Positions 37,351 through 47,001 of a stretch of 64,000 bases of DNA are shown here, piece by piece (the first letter of the stretch is position 1; each line of letters opens with the position of its first letter). Both the position numbers and the translations under genes were made by a program. The DNA lies in NCBI GenBank assembly GCA_964369955.1, contig CAYJFQ010000001.1, positions 215,923 through 279,922 of the forward strand, written 5' to 3'. The stretch comes from CAYJFQ01 sp964369955. Its GTDB lineage: Bacteria > Bacillota_I > Bacilli_A > Erysipelotrichales > Erysipelotrichaceae. The notes below the pieces were generated by a model, which was not told the origin of the DNA, ran no database searches, and worked only from the letters and a program-made list of their open reading frames with translations.

Positions 37351-38173
37351 AGTATTCACTTACGATCAATTAGATACTTTCATTCATCGTTTAAGCGGTT
37401 TGACTAAGTTGATTTGTTTTTTGTTTTTAACAACAACAGTTATGATTACTTATGATTATCGTATCTTCCTTGGTATCTTAGTTTTATCTTTGATTTTATT
37501 TAAAATCGCAAAAATAAATACTAGTAAGATTAAACTTATGTTAGTATATGTATTTATTTTCTTGTTTGCTAATTTATTTATTTCTTTCTTATTTCAACCA
37601 AATTATGGAACTGAGATTTTCGGAACAAGCCATCCTATCTATGATTTTGGAGGAATCTATGTTCTAACTTGGGAGCAATTATTCTATCAAGGTTCAAAGT
37701 TTCTAAAATACTTAGCAGTTGTTCCCTTAGGAATCGTGTTTTTCTTAACTACTAATCCCAGTGAATTTGCATCTTCGTTAAATAAGATAAAGGTTAATCA
37801 TAAAGTTTGTACCACCTTATCCTTAACACTTAGATACTTCCCTGATGTTCAAAGAGACTACAATACAATTTCATTAGCTCAACAAGCTCGCGGTCTTAAC
37901 ATGAGCAGTAAAGAAAAGATGACAAAAAGATTAGCGAATATTGCATCTATACTATCCCCTTTAATTTTCTCAACTTTAGATAGAATTGGAGCTATCTCTA
38001 ATTCAATGGAATTAAGAAGTTATGGAAAATACAAAACTAGAACCTGGTATTCATATAAACCTTTAGGAAGGGATGATTATTTATCATTATTATTTTGTTT
38101 CACGATTTTATTATTTTGTATTTATATTAGAGTCTTTGTTAATAAGGGGTTATTTTATAATCCATTTATATAA
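37340..38173 (+). CDS. ecfT: ECF transporter transmembrane component EcfT
   Basis: EcfT couples ATP hydrolysis to S-component movement. The 277-residue protein has N-terminal hydrophobic helices (LTKLICFLFLTTTVMITYD), the coupling motif AQQARGLNM (the ARG-type motif), and LRSYGKYKTRT near the C-terminus. The ATG at 37340 has a nine-base spacing from GGAGG; the ATG at 37334 is too close. It forms the energising module with the fused ATPase. Confidence 0.92.
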   Translation: MKIKVFTYDQLDTFIHRLSGLTKLICFLFLTTTVMITYDYRIFLGILVLSLILFKIAKINTSKIKLMLVYVFIFLFANLFISFLFQPNYGTEIFGTSHPIYDFGGIYVLTWEQLFYQGSKFLKYLAVVPLGIVFFLTTNPSEFASSLNKIKVNHKVCTTLSLTLRYFPDVQRDYNTISLAQQARGLNMSSKEKMTKRLANIASILSPLIFSTLDRIGAISNSMELRSYGKYKTRTWYSYKPLGRDDYLSLLFCFTILLFCIYIRVFVNKGLFYNPFI

Positions 38174-38188
38174 TTTTAAGGAGAAATT

Positions 38189-39040
38189 ATGGAAAAAGCT
38201 ATGTTAGTATTTCAAACTGACTTCACTTATAAAGAAGGTGCAGTTTGCGCAATGTATGGAGTAGTCAAAAGTGTTGATCGTAGTTTAGATATAATTGATG
38301 GAACACATGAAATACCACAATATGATATCTGGAGTGCTTCATATCGTTTATATCAATCAATGAAGTTTTGGCCTGAGGGAACTGTTTTTGTTTCAGTAGT
38401 TGATCCAGGAGTAGGAACAGCAAGAAAGGCTTCAGTTGCTAAAACTACTAACGGATATTATGTGGTAACTCCTGATAATGGATCATTAACTCACCTTGCT
38501 AAATATGTGGGAATTGAAGAAATTAGAGAAATTGATGAGAGTATTAATCGGTTAAAGGGTAAAGATACTGAGGATGTTGCTATCTTCCATGGTCGTGATT
38601 TATTCTCTTATTGTGGAGCTCGATTAGCGGCTAACATTATCACATTTGAAGAAGTTGGTATGAGTTATCCTGTATCCGAAATTATTACTTATGATATTTT
38701 AGAACCTTCCATTAAAGATAATGAAGTCGTTGGAATCTTTGAGATTAACGATCCAAACTTTGGTAACTTATGGACAAATATTCATACCAGAGATTTAAAA
38801 GCTGCAGGCTTTGAGTATGGCGAGTATTTAAATGTAGTTGTTACAAATAATGGTGTTGAAAAGTTTAACCAAGATGTTTTATTCCATAAATCATTCGGAA
38901 TGGCTAAACAAGGAGAACCAATCATTTACAATAATGAATTAATGAAAGTTTCACTTGCTGTTTCAATGGGTAACTTTTGTGAAACTTATAAATTAGGATA
39001 TGGTAGTGACTATCAAGTTACTTTTAGAAAGGCGAAATAA
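38189..39040 (+). CDS. SAM hydroxide adenosyltransferase (DUF62), copy 1
   Basis: The DUF62 family hydrolyses S-adenosylmethionine to adenosine and methionine with a hydroxide nucleophile and is related to fluorinase. The 283-residue protein has the catalytic Asp and Arg in VVDPGVGTARKA, the His in IFHGRDLF, and the substrate loop VVTPDNGSLTHL. It has the expected two-domain length. The ATG follows AAGGAGAAATT. It is cotranscribed with the ECF transporter and followed 2 bases later by a paralogue. Confidence 0.88.
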   Translation: MEKAMLVFQTDFTYKEGAVCAMYGVVKSVDRSLDIIDGTHEIPQYDIWSASYRLYQSMKFWPEGTVFVSVVDPGVGTARKASVAKTTNGYYVVTPDNGSLTHLAKYVGIEEIREIDESINRLKGKDTEDVAIFHGRDLFSYCGARLAANIITFEEVGMSYPVSEIITYDILEPSIKDNEVVGIFEINDPNFGNLWTNIHTRDLKAAGFEYGEYLNVVVTNNGVEKFNQDVLFHKSFGMAKQGEPIIYNNELMKVSLAVSMGNFCETYKLGYGSDYQVTFRKAK

Positions 39041-39042
39041 AT

Positions 39043-39885
39043 ATGAAAAAAATATGTGTTTTACAATCTGACTTTGGTTTAGTTGATGGTGCTGTTAGTG
39101 CTATGATAGGCGTTGCTTTAGAGGTTGATGAGAGTATTATTGTTCATAATTTAACTCACGATATTACTCCATACAATATTTTCGAAGCTTCTTATCGATT
39201 ATTTCAAACTGTTGAATATTGGCCTGAGGGGACTGTATTTGTTTCTGTAGTTGACCCAGGTGTTGGTTCTAAACGTAAGAGTGTTGTTGCTAAGACAAAG
39301 GATGGTCAATATGTTGTAACTCCTGATAATGGAACTTTAACTCATTTAAAGAAATATGTCGGAATTGAAGAAATTAGAGAGATTTCAGAATCTGTAAATC
39401 GTCGTGCTAATACTGAAAAAAGTTATACATTCCATGGTCGTGATGTTTATGCTTATACAGGTGCTAGACTTGCTAGCGGCACTATAACATTTGAAGAAGT
39501 TGGTGAGTTGTTATCAGTTGAAAATATTGTTGAGCTACCTACATATGACACTGTAGTTACTAACAATAGCGTTAAGGGTTCAATTGATATTCTTGATGTT
39601 AGATTTGGTTCATTATGGACTAGTATTACAAATGAAGAGTTTGAGTCAATCAAGCCTGAATTTGGAGAGAGAATTGAAGTAACTATCTACAATAGTGATA
39701 TGTTAGTTTACCAAAACCAAATTATTTATGCTCGTTCATTTGCAGAAGTGCATATTGGTTCACCATTAATTTATACCAACTCAGTTTATCGTATGGGTAT
39801 CGCAATTAATCAAGGTTCATTTGCGAAAGCCTACAATATTGGAGTTGGAAATTCTTGGACTGTAGAATTAAAAAGAAATAAATAA
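39043..39885 (+). CDS. SAM hydroxide adenosyltransferase (DUF62), copy 2
   Basis: This 280-residue paralogue of the preceding gene keeps the same catalytic set: VVDPGVGSKRKS (Asp, Arg), TFHGRDVYAYTGARLASG (His) and VVTPDNGTLTHL. Blocks such as KYVGIEEIREI are identical between the two, so they arose by tandem duplication. DUF62 enzymes are homotrimers; two paralogues could form mixed trimers or act on different substrates. A terminator follows, ending the operon. Confidence 0.88.
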   Translation: MKKICVLQSDFGLVDGAVSAMIGVALEVDESIIVHNLTHDITPYNIFEASYRLFQTVEYWPEGTVFVSVVDPGVGSKRKSVVAKTKDGQYVVTPDNGTLTHLKKYVGIEEIREISESVNRRANTEKSYTFHGRDVYAYTGARLASGTITFEEVGELLSVENIVELPTYDTVVTNNSVKGSIDILDVRFGSLWTSITNEEFESIKPEFGERIEVTIYNSDMLVYQNQIIYARSFAEVHIGSPLIYTNSVYRMGIAINQGSFAKAYNIGVGNSWTVELKRNK

Positions 39886-39892
39886 TCAAAGA

Positions 39893-39919
39893 AATGACAT
39901 CTAATAGATGTCATTTTTA
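39893..39919 (+). terminator. Terminator of the ECF operon
   Basis: AATGACATCT and AGATGTCATT with a three-base loop, then TTT and T-rich sequence. Confidence 0.9.
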
Positions 39920-39925
39920 TTGTTG

Positions 39926-39943
39926 TGCTATAATAACTCTATG
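39926..39943 (+). promoter_or_regulatory. ispG extended -10 at the start codon (leaderless)
   Basis: TG-C-TATAAT (39926-39934), six bases (AACTCT), then ATG at 39941. No ribosome site lies between, and the terminator of the previous operon ends just upstream. Confidence 0.65.
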
Positions 39944-40999
39944 ATAAAAAGAACTGAAACTAGACCAATTAAAGTTGGCGATCTCCAAATAGGAAATCAA
40001 AATAAAGTTATTATTCAATCTATGACAAACACCTTAACTAAAGATGTTCAGGCAACAGTACAGCAAATTAATCAACTTGCTAAACATGGTTGTCAAATTG
40101 TTAGACTAGCCGTGCTAGATCAAGGAGATGCAAAAGCTATTAAAGAAATCAAAAAACAAGTGAGTATTCCTTTGGTAGCAGATATTCATTTTGACTATCG
40201 TTTAGCACTGACTTCTATCGATAGCGGCATTGATAAAGTAAGGATTAACCCTGGGAATATTGGAAGTATTGAAAATGTTAAGAAAGTTGTTGATGCTTGT
40301 AAAGAAAAGAACATCCCAATTAGAATCGGTGTTAACTCTGGCTCTTTGGATAAAGATATACTAGCTAAATATGGTAAGCCTACTGCTGAAGCTTTGGTTG
40401 AATCCGCTAAGAAACATATTCAAATATTGGAAGAATTAGACTTCTACGACATTTGTCTGTCAATTAAATCAAGTGATCCTAAACTTTGTATCGAAACATA
40501 TAAATTAGCCTCTGAAAGCTTTAAATACCCTCTACACCTGGGAGTAACAGAAGCCGGATCATTATTAAATAGTGCCATTCGTTCATCAGTTGCTTTAGGA
40601 ACAATTTTAAGCACGGGAATTGGTGATACTATCCGAGTATCAGTAAGCGGAGATCCGATTGAAGAAATGAAAGTTGTAAAAGAATTGTTATCTTGTTTTA
40701 ATTTAATTGACAACTATCCACAAATTATTTCATGCCCTACTTGTGGTAGAACAATGTGGAATATGTTAGATATTTTGCCAGCCATTGAACAACATCTTGC
40801 TACTAAATCAAAAACTTTAAAAGTTGCAATTATGGGTTGTGTAGTAAATGGCCCAGGAGAAGCAAAAGAAGCAGATATTGGAATTGCCGGTGGCGAAAAA
40901 GAAGCAATACTTTTTAAAAAAGGACAAATAATTAGAAAAATAAAAAAAGAAGATATTATTGAAGAATTAATCAAAGAAATTGATTTAATAACTAATTAA
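39941..40999 (+). CDS. ispG: 4-hydroxy-3-methylbut-2-enyl diphosphate synthase
   Basis: IspG (GcpE) is the [4Fe-4S] enzyme of the methylerythritol phosphate route to isoprenoids. It has TRPIKVGDLQIGNQ, QSMTNT, VADIHFDYRLAL, VRINPGNIG, GVNSGSLD, and the cluster ligands in ISCPTCGRT and GCVVNGPGEAKEADIGIAGG. The length of 352 residues is the short bacterial form without the plant insert. ATG 39941 gives the family N-terminus; the longer frame runs back into a terminator. It is monocistronic. Confidence 0.96.
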   Translation: MIKRTETRPIKVGDLQIGNQNKVIIQSMTNTLTKDVQATVQQINQLAKHGCQIVRLAVLDQGDAKAIKEIKKQVSIPLVADIHFDYRLALTSIDSGIDKVRINPGNIGSIENVKKVVDACKEKNIPIRIGVNSGSLDKDILAKYGKPTAEALVESAKKHIQILEELDFYDICLSIKSSDPKLCIETYKLASESFKYPLHLGVTEAGSLLNSAIRSSVALGTILSTGIGDTIRVSVSGDPIEEMKVVKELLSCFNLIDNYPQIISCPTCGRTMWNMLDILPAIEQHLATKSKTLKVAIMGCVVNGPGEAKEADIGIAGGEKEAILFKKGQIIRKIKKEDIIEELIKEIDLITN

Positions 41000-41004
41000 T
41001 TATA

Positions 41005-41040
41005 AAAATAAGAATAATCAATTGATTATTCTTATTTTTA
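41005..41040. terminator. Terminator after ispG, bidirectional
   Basis: A 34-base palindrome centred at 41021/41022, including AGAATAATCA and its complement, with A and T runs at its ends. Confidence 0.85.
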
Positions 41041-41071
41041 TATTAAAGTACACCCTAAACAATCTAATTTA

Positions 41072-41710
41072 CTATTTATTTTTAGGTAAGTAATCTTTAT
41101 ATTGAGCATGTCTTCCGCTAGCGACTTCCCAAAAGTATATAGCCGCTATTGTATTATAAGGAGTAAATCTTCTTCGATATTTATCAAATAATTTCTTTGT
41201 AATTTTACGATGATGATAAACCATTCTCATCCCTCTTAATATAGCTAAATCGCCATAACTCAAGATATCTTTTCTACCCATACTAGAAATCATCAACATT
41301 TCCGCAGTCCAAACTCCAATACCATTTAAACTACTTAGTTTTTCAATAACTTCTTGATCACTACTCACAATTAAAGCATTTAAATCAATTTCTTTATTTA
41401 CAACACTACGACAAAATGACTTAATATAATTGACTTTGCGGAAAGTTATGCCACATTTTTGGAGCTGTTGGTCACTAACTGCTAAGATGTTTTTAGGAGT
41501 AAGCACTCTAACTAGATTTATTAATCTTTGGTAAATTGTTTTAACTGCTGCAACAGAAATTTGTTGCCCAATTATATGGTGTATCACACCTTCAAATAAA
41601 TTACTATCAACCTTACGATAAACATGCCCTAGATCGTCAATTACTCTAGCTAGGATTTTATCTTTAGATTTAAGATATTCAATTTCCTTATCTCCATATT
41701 CAAAATACAT
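41072..41710 (-). CDS. DNA-3-methyladenine glycosylase II-like (HhH-GPD)
   Basis: The 212-residue protein belongs to the AlkA-type helix-hairpin-helix glycosylases. Features are GVIHHIIGQQISVAAVKTIY, the hairpin LNGIGVWTAEMLMI and the catalytic Asp in ILSYGDLAILRG. It lacks the N-terminal domain of E. coli AlkA, as many Gram-positive members do. It should excise alkylated purines. It is separate from the ogt-tag operon. The ATG follows GTGAGGTAAATA. Confidence 0.87.
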   Translation of the reverse strand: MYFEYGDKEIEYLKSKDKILARVIDDLGHVYRKVDSNLFEGVIHHIIGQQISVAAVKTIYQRLINLVRVLTPKNILAVSDQQLQKCGITFRKVNYIKSFCRSVVNKEIDLNALIVSSDQEVIEKLSSLNGIGVWTAEMLMISSMGRKDILSYGDLAILRGMRMVYHHRKITKKLFDKYRRRFTPYNTIAAIYFWEVASGRHAQYKDYLPKNK

Positions 41711-41785
41711 TATTTACCTCACTTTCTCTTATTTTATCACAATAATAAGTTATAATATTAAATGAAATTAAAATTAGGAGCACTC

Positions 41786-42985
41786 ATGAAAAAGCAAAAG
41801 AATCCATTTATCATATTTTTTATCTTAGTTACACTTCAAGGATTAGCAGCTAATTTTGCCCACCCTATTACACCAACAATAATTTATAATTTAGGACTTG
41901 AAAGCTATAGTTTCGGCTTGTTTTATGCCGCAATGGCATTTAGTAATTTTTTATTCTCACCAATGTGGGCTAAGCAAGTAAAAAGCATAGGATCACGAAA
42001 AGTTTTAGGCATCTCTTGTATTGGATACGCAATAGGACAAGCGATGTTTGGAATGTTTACAACAATACCTACAATTATGTTAGCTAGAGTTGTATCTGGT
42101 TTTTTTGTCGGTGGTATCATGGTAAGTTATTTAACTTACATTGTCGCAATAGCTCCTATTGATAAAAAACCAACATATCTAGCAGCTAGTGCTACTATCT
42201 CTACTGTTGCAGCAGCTTTTGGGTACTTAATTGGTGGAATTGTTGGTGCTTATTCTATTCCTATAACTTTTGTGTTACAAGTTTCATTGCTTATTATATG
42301 CGGGGTATTATTTGCAACAAAATTGGAAAATGATGCTCAAGAAGATTTTGTTTTTAACTTAATTAAAGATGGTAACCCTTTTAAAATTTTTGTAGATTCT
42401 AGACATTTTATGACTAGAACTTTCTTCTTGGTTTTCTTAGCCGTATTTATTTCAAGTGTAGCTACAACTTGTTTTGATCAAAGTTTTAATTATTACATTA
42501 AAGACGTTTTTCAATATAACTCAGCTTACAACGGAATATTAAAAGCAGTTGTTGGTTTCATTTCTTTAGTCGCAAACACCACTATTTGTATATGGATACT
42601 ACGAAAAACTAATTTCAGAAGAAGCATAATATATATCTTTGCAGGTTGTAGCTTCACATTGCTTTCATTAACATTTATTAGTTCAGTTATTGTATTCATT
42701 ATCGTAGTTTTATTATTCTTTGCGTTTAATTCTATTTATCTACCGGTTCTTCAAAACGTTTGTATTACAGAATCTAAAAAAGAAGATGCAAATAATGTCA
42801 TTGGTTTCTATAACTCTATTAAATCATTAGGAATGATAATTGGTGCATTATATGCTGGATTTGTATATGATATCAGCAATACCCTCCCTTTCATTTCAGC
42901 AGGCACACTATTTCTAATTGTTGTATATATCTTAAGAAAATACTATATGATTTATCAAACAAAAAAACAAGAATTAAGTCAATAA
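41786..42985 (+). CDS. Major facilitator superfamily transporter
   Basis: The 399-residue protein has about 12 helices and MFS features (LGLESYSFGLFYAAMAFSNF, ARVVSGFFVGGIMVSYLTYI). It resembles drug-efflux-like MFS carriers; the substrate is unknown. ATG 41786 follows AGGAGCACTC and is preferred to the ATG at 41762, which sits only five bases after a TATAAT box at 41751-41756; the transcript probably begins around 41762. Confidence 0.8.
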   Translation: MKKQKNPFIIFFILVTLQGLAANFAHPITPTIIYNLGLESYSFGLFYAAMAFSNFLFSPMWAKQVKSIGSRKVLGISCIGYAIGQAMFGMFTTIPTIMLARVVSGFFVGGIMVSYLTYIVAIAPIDKKPTYLAASATISTVAAAFGYLIGGIVGAYSIPITFVLQVSLLIICGVLFATKLENDAQEDFVFNLIKDGNPFKIFVDSRHFMTRTFFLVFLAVFISSVATTCFDQSFNYYIKDVFQYNSAYNGILKAVVGFISLVANTTICIWILRKTNFRRSIIYIFAGCSFTLLSLTFISSVIVFIIVVLLFFAFNSIYLPVLQNVCITESKKEDANNVIGFYNSIKSLGMIIGALYAGFVYDISNTLPFISAGTLFLIVVYILRKYYMIYQTKKQELSQ

Positions 42986-42988
42986 AAT

Positions 42989-43028
42989 AAAAAAGCAGAT
43001 GTGTTCATAAAGAAACATATCTGCTTTT
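42989..43028. terminator. Shared terminator of the MFS and MATE genes
   Basis: AAAAAGCAGATGTGTT and AACATATCTGCTTTTT form a long stem (one mismatch) between the two convergent genes. Confidence 0.9.
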
Positions 43029-44414
43029 TTATTGATTAATAGCCTTATCTTTCCATTTACCTCGCTTATAAACAAAGAAAGTAATAATACCCCCTGCACA
43101 CCATGAGGTAAGCAATGAATAGAAAATGACATACATATCTCCATTTGGCATTTCTGGAGTCTTGGTTAAGAATGTCCATATATAAGCTAGCGGAACACGA
43201 ATAAAGACAGTAGTAGCGATTGAAATCCACATCGGTGTCATAGTATCACCTGCACCTCTCATAATACCACATAGCGATTGACTAACAGCCATTGGGATAT
43301 ATCCAAAGGCAAGAAAACTGAGAATATAACCACACATTTGAATTAACTGAGGAGTGTCAGTAAATAGCAACACTAAATTCTTCCCAAATAGTAAAATCAC
43401 TACCATTAGAAATGCAGCACACCCCATTGCAACAAATGTTCCTTTTTTAGCACCTTCAAGTACACGATCATACTTGCTTGCACCTACATTCTGTCCAGAA
43501 TAAGTAGTCATAGCTGTTCCAAAAGATAAATTAGGCATAATCGCAAAAGCATCAATTCTCATGACTATGACATTAGCTGCAATTAAAACTTCACCATGGC
43601 TATTTGTTAAAGGCTGCAATATTAACATAGCCATCGAAAATATCATTTGGGTTAAACCAGAAGGTACACCTAATCGAACAATTGTAGAAACATGCTCAGG
43701 AATCAACTTTAAATCTGACATATTTAAAACAAAAACATCTTTCATTCTAAACATTTTTCTAAAACACAAAATTGCAGAAACAAATTGAGCAATTACAGTC
43801 GCATATGCAACACCTGCAACACCCATTTTAAAAACCGCAACAAATAATAAGTCCAATACTATATTTAAAGCAGTCGCTATTAAAAGATATTTTAAAGGAG
43901 AAACTGAATCACCTAATCCTCTCATGACTCCGGATAATATATTAAAATAAGCCATACCGGCAACACCTAATAACATTATTACTAAATAAGTTTCGCTCCA
44001 ATCAATAATAATTTCTGGAGTTTGTAATAAGACAAGTAAAGGCCTTACTGCGAAAGGGCCGATTATCATTAAAGCTAAACTAGCTATACCTGTTAAAATT
44101 ATACAATTACTAACAGCCTTCGCGATATTCTTAGCATCTTTATTTCCAAAGTGCTGCGAAACAACAACATTGGCACCTACAGAAATTCCGACAAATAAAA
44201 CAAGCAATAAATTAAAAATAGCAGCAGTTCCACCAACTGCAGCTAAAGCATTGTCACCGACAAATTCTCCAACAATAATACTATCTACAGTACTATATAA
44301 CTGTTGAGCTAGGTTACCAATTAACATCGGAATCATAAAAATAACGATATTTTTAACTGGACTCCCTATAGTTAAATCCATTTTTCCTTTAAATAAACTC
44401 ATAATATTCTTCAT
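43029..44414 (-). CDS. MATE family efflux transporter
   Basis: The 461-residue membrane protein has 12 helices in two homologous halves, with NLAQQLYSTVDSIIVGEFVGDNALAAVG and ISVGANVVVSQHFGNKD in the first half and SFGTAMTTYSGQNVGASKYDRV in the second, typical of the DinF/NorM-like multidrug exporters. The substrate is unknown. The start has no ribosome site: TATAAT (44422-44427) lies seven bases before the ATG, so leaderless translation is possible. A later ATG (residue 5) is an alternative. Confidence 0.9.
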   Translation of the reverse strand: MKNIMSLFKGKMDLTIGSPVKNIVIFMIPMLIGNLAQQLYSTVDSIIVGEFVGDNALAAVGGTAAIFNLLLVLFVGISVGANVVVSQHFGNKDAKNIAKAVSNCIILTGIASLALMIIGPFAVRPLLVLLQTPEIIIDWSETYLVIMLLGVAGMAYFNILSGVMRGLGDSVSPLKYLLIATALNIVLDLLFVAVFKMGVAGVAYATVIAQFVSAILCFRKMFRMKDVFVLNMSDLKLIPEHVSTIVRLGVPSGLTQMIFSMAMLILQPLTNSHGEVLIAANVIVMRIDAFAIMPNLSFGTAMTTYSGQNVGASKYDRVLEGAKKGTFVAMGCAAFLMVVILLFGKNLVLLFTDTPQLIQMCGYILSFLAFGYIPMAVSQSLCGIMRGAGDTMTPMWISIATTVFIRVPLAYIWTFLTKTPEMPNGDMYVIFYSLLTSWCAGGIITFFVYKRGKWKDKAINQ

Positions 44415-44427
44415 ACTATAAATTATA
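44412..44427 (-). promoter_or_regulatory. MATE gene -10 box at the start codon (leaderless candidate)
   Basis: Minus strand TATAAT (44427-44422), seven bases (TTATAGT), then ATG at 44414. Confidence 0.45.
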
Positions 44428-44537
44428 TACTAATTAATAATTAAATAGTGATTAATACATTAAAATACATTATTTTCATAATATTTATAATCGCTATTAA
44501 TTAAATTTGATATAATTATTCCACTGGAGGATTTTGT

Positions 44538-45050
44538 ATGAATATATTTGACATAGTACCTTGGGTATTTGGGGCTATTTTTATTTTTGTGATTGGTGCA
44601 TTTATTATCTCATTACTTTCAATATTTGGTTTTTTCGGAAAAAAGGGAAATCCAATATTTAATAGAATGATGAAAACCCAAATAAATTCACTAAACACTG
44701 TTGTCGATGAGAATAAACAACAATTAACAAATATTGGAATGAATTTAGGAGATGTAGCTACTACTACACTTAGCAATATTGCAACCAACAATGAAGAAGA
44801 ACTAACTAATATTGGTACAACATTAGGGAAAGTTGGCGCAAAAACCTATCAGACAGTTTTAAAAGAAAACTACGAAACAATGCAAGAGAATGCAACACAT
44901 CAAGCTAGTATCAATAAAAAAGCTATTCAAACCATCACAAAAACTTTCAAAGAAGGCTTATCTAAAGAAGAGACGATTTTCTGTAAACACTGTGGAGAAT
45001 CAATAGATTCTGAATCAAAATTCTGTCAACACTGCGGTAAACAACAATAA
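44538..45050 (+). CDS. Membrane-anchored protein with C-terminal zinc ribbon
   Basis: The 170-residue protein has one N-terminal membrane helix (residues about 8-32), a polar, probably helical central region rich in Thr/Asn/Gln with repeated LTNIG and TTL units, and a C-terminal zinc ribbon (CKHCGESIDSESKFCQHCG). The family is not recognised. The topology suggests a cytoplasmic ribbon tethered to the membrane. The ATG follows TGGAGGATTTTGT and TATAAT lies upstream. It is monocistronic. Confidence 0.7.
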   Translation: MNIFDIVPWVFGAIFIFVIGAFIISLLSIFGFFGKKGNPIFNRMMKTQINSLNTVVDENKQQLTNIGMNLGDVATTTLSNIATNNEEELTNIGTTLGKVGAKTYQTVLKENYETMQENATHQASINKKAIQTITKTFKEGLSKEETIFCKHCGESIDSESKFCQHCGKQQ

Positions 45051-45054
45051 TAAC

Positions 45055-45090
45055 AAACGCCAACCTATCAATACGGTTAGCGTTTTCTTT
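45055..45090 (+). terminator. Terminator after the zinc-ribbon gene
   Basis: AACGCCAACC and GGTTAGCGTT (one mismatch) with a nine-base loop, followed by TTTCTTTATT. Confidence 0.75.
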
Positions 45091-45132
45091 ATTTCGGATG
45101 AAATTTCACTATATTAATCAATAAAAAGCTTA

Positions 45133-47001
45133 TCACACACAATCATCGGAGTAATACTGCGCTTGTGCACACCAAAGCTCGTTATACTTTCCATTTTTAT
45201 CTTCTATAAGCTCTTCATGGTTACCTCTTTGCACAATTTTACCATCGTCAAAAACTATTATGTCATCACAAAAGCGGCAACTTGATAGCCTGTGACTTAT
45301 ATAAATCGCTGTTTTTTCTTTGACTATCTCGTTAAATTTTGAATAAATCTCAAACTCAGCAAGTGGATCTAATGCAGCAGTTGGTTCATCCAAAACAATG
45401 AATGGTGCCCGCTTATAAAGTGCTCTTGCGAGTGCTATTTTTTGTGCCTCTCCACCTGATATTTCTACACCATCCTCTTCAAAATCTTTATAAAGGCAAG
45501 TTTCAAGTTTCTTTGGCATTTCTTTAAGCCTATCACCAAGTCCAGCATCTTTTAAGCATTTTTCTGCTAGTTTTTTATCATAATTAACTGCACCGGCAAC
45601 ATTTTGACCTAATCCGAATGAAAAAAGTTTAAAATCTTGGAAAACCACCGAAAAAATACTCATATACTCGTCATAGTCATACTTTTGAATATTTACGCCA
45701 TTTAGAGTTATCTCTCCATCGGTAGGATCATATAATCTACATAAGAGCTTTATCATTGTAGTTTTACCACTGCCGTTCATGCCAACAACTGCGAGTTTTT
45801 TGCCTATGTGTAGTTTTAAATTAAGGTTTTTTAATACGAAAACATCAGTGCCAGGATATTTAAAACTTACATTTTTAAATTCTACATCATAGTCGTAGTC
45901 AGGATTGTCACAGAACACCCTTTTTTCTATCGGTAAAGTTCCTTTATATTTTTCATTCGATTTATCTAAAAAGTCAAATAGTACTTTGAGATGCTCAGCA
46001 TTATCTAAAAGTTGTGTTATTTGTGAAATGAAGGTGGATAAGCCATTGTTAAGCTGTGTTAAGCAGCCTGCATATTGAACGATATTGCCCACCCCAAAAG
46101 CACCAAACAATGCCTTAATTCCCACAAAAGCATACATTAAAGCTGAAGTAATAGCATTTGAAGTATTTATTTTTAGACTTCTTCTACCAAAAATTGCAGA
46201 CATATTATTTGAAAGCTTTACTATTATGCCTAACATAGAATTAAATTCACTAACTATAGATTTATTAAATTCATTTAGTTTTACATCTTTTCCACCTTTA
46301 TAGTAAAAAAGATTTTGAAAATAGTACATATATTTTCTGTTAATAATACTCCAATCACCAACCTGATTCATCATAGTTTGCATTGCTTTCATCTCAGAAA
46401 ATATTATAAAAATAATATTTGCTAAGATTACTACACCCATTATAACAGCAGCTATAGGAGAGAATAAAAACTCAAACACGCCCGCATCTTTTGTATGATA
46501 ACTTGTAAACAAACTCACAAGCAAAGAAATAGAAAACACAACCTTAAAAAAGCCGGATAATGCCATTTGTCCTGCAAAAAACAGCCTCGGTAGTCCACCG
46601 CCCATAAAATTTGTTGTAGATCTTATTTTTTCCACTTCATGGTGGATGTCAGTGTTTTCAATAAGTTCATAATCAATCGACTGTATTTTATCTTTAATAG
46701 GTTTTTTGTTTAATGTCCAAAACTTTAACTCATTATAACTGCTCCATTTGCTTGCAATAGCGTTAATTAAACTCACAACTACATTTAAAATAGAAGTTAA
46801 TATAGCAAGAAATAAAATATAATTAAAGTCTTCATTTACCGAAATAGCTGTGATAATTTGCGCTGACATAAATATGTTTACAAAAGGCAATAGCGAACCA
46901 GCAGCAGAAGAAATAAGCACAGAGGGTATTAGCTGAGGAGTTAATTTGTGTAATAATTTATAACCTCTTCTTAATAGGGATATTCTCTCTTTAAAATGCA
47001 T
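45133..47001 (-). CDS. ABC exporter half-transporter, second subunit
   Basis: The 622-residue protein has a six-helix membrane domain (about 1-330) and an ATPase domain with GMNGSGKTTMIK, ISGGEAQKIALARAL, FIVLDEPTAALDP and ISHRLSSCRFCD. With the preceding gene it should form a heterodimeric type IV exporter. ATG 47001 follows GAGGAGGATGACT; earlier in-frame starts lie inside the first subunit's gene, which it overlaps by 11 bases. No peptidase C39 domain, so it is not a classical bacteriocin processor. The substrate may be a peptide or lipid. Confidence 0.88.
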   Translation of the reverse strand: MHFKERISLLRRGYKLLHKLTPQLIPSVLISSAAGSLLPFVNIFMSAQIITAISVNEDFNYILFLAILTSILNVVVSLINAIASKWSSYNELKFWTLNKKPIKDKIQSIDYELIENTDIHHEVEKIRSTTNFMGGGLPRLFFAGQMALSGFFKVVFSISLLVSLFTSYHTKDAGVFEFLFSPIAAVIMGVVILANIIFIIFSEMKAMQTMMNQVGDWSIINRKYMYYFQNLFYYKGGKDVKLNEFNKSIVSEFNSMLGIIVKLSNNMSAIFGRRSLKINTSNAITSALMYAFVGIKALFGAFGVGNIVQYAGCLTQLNNGLSTFISQITQLLDNAEHLKVLFDFLDKSNEKYKGTLPIEKRVFCDNPDYDYDVEFKNVSFKYPGTDVFVLKNLNLKLHIGKKLAVVGMNGSGKTTMIKLLCRLYDPTDGEITLNGVNIQKYDYDEYMSIFSVVFQDFKLFSFGLGQNVAGAVNYDKKLAEKCLKDAGLGDRLKEMPKKLETCLYKDFEEDGVEISGGEAQKIALARALYKRAPFIVLDEPTAALDPLAEFEIYSKFNEIVKEKTAIYISHRLSSCRFCDDIIVFDDGKIVQRGNHEELIEDKNGKYNELWCAQAQYYSDDCV

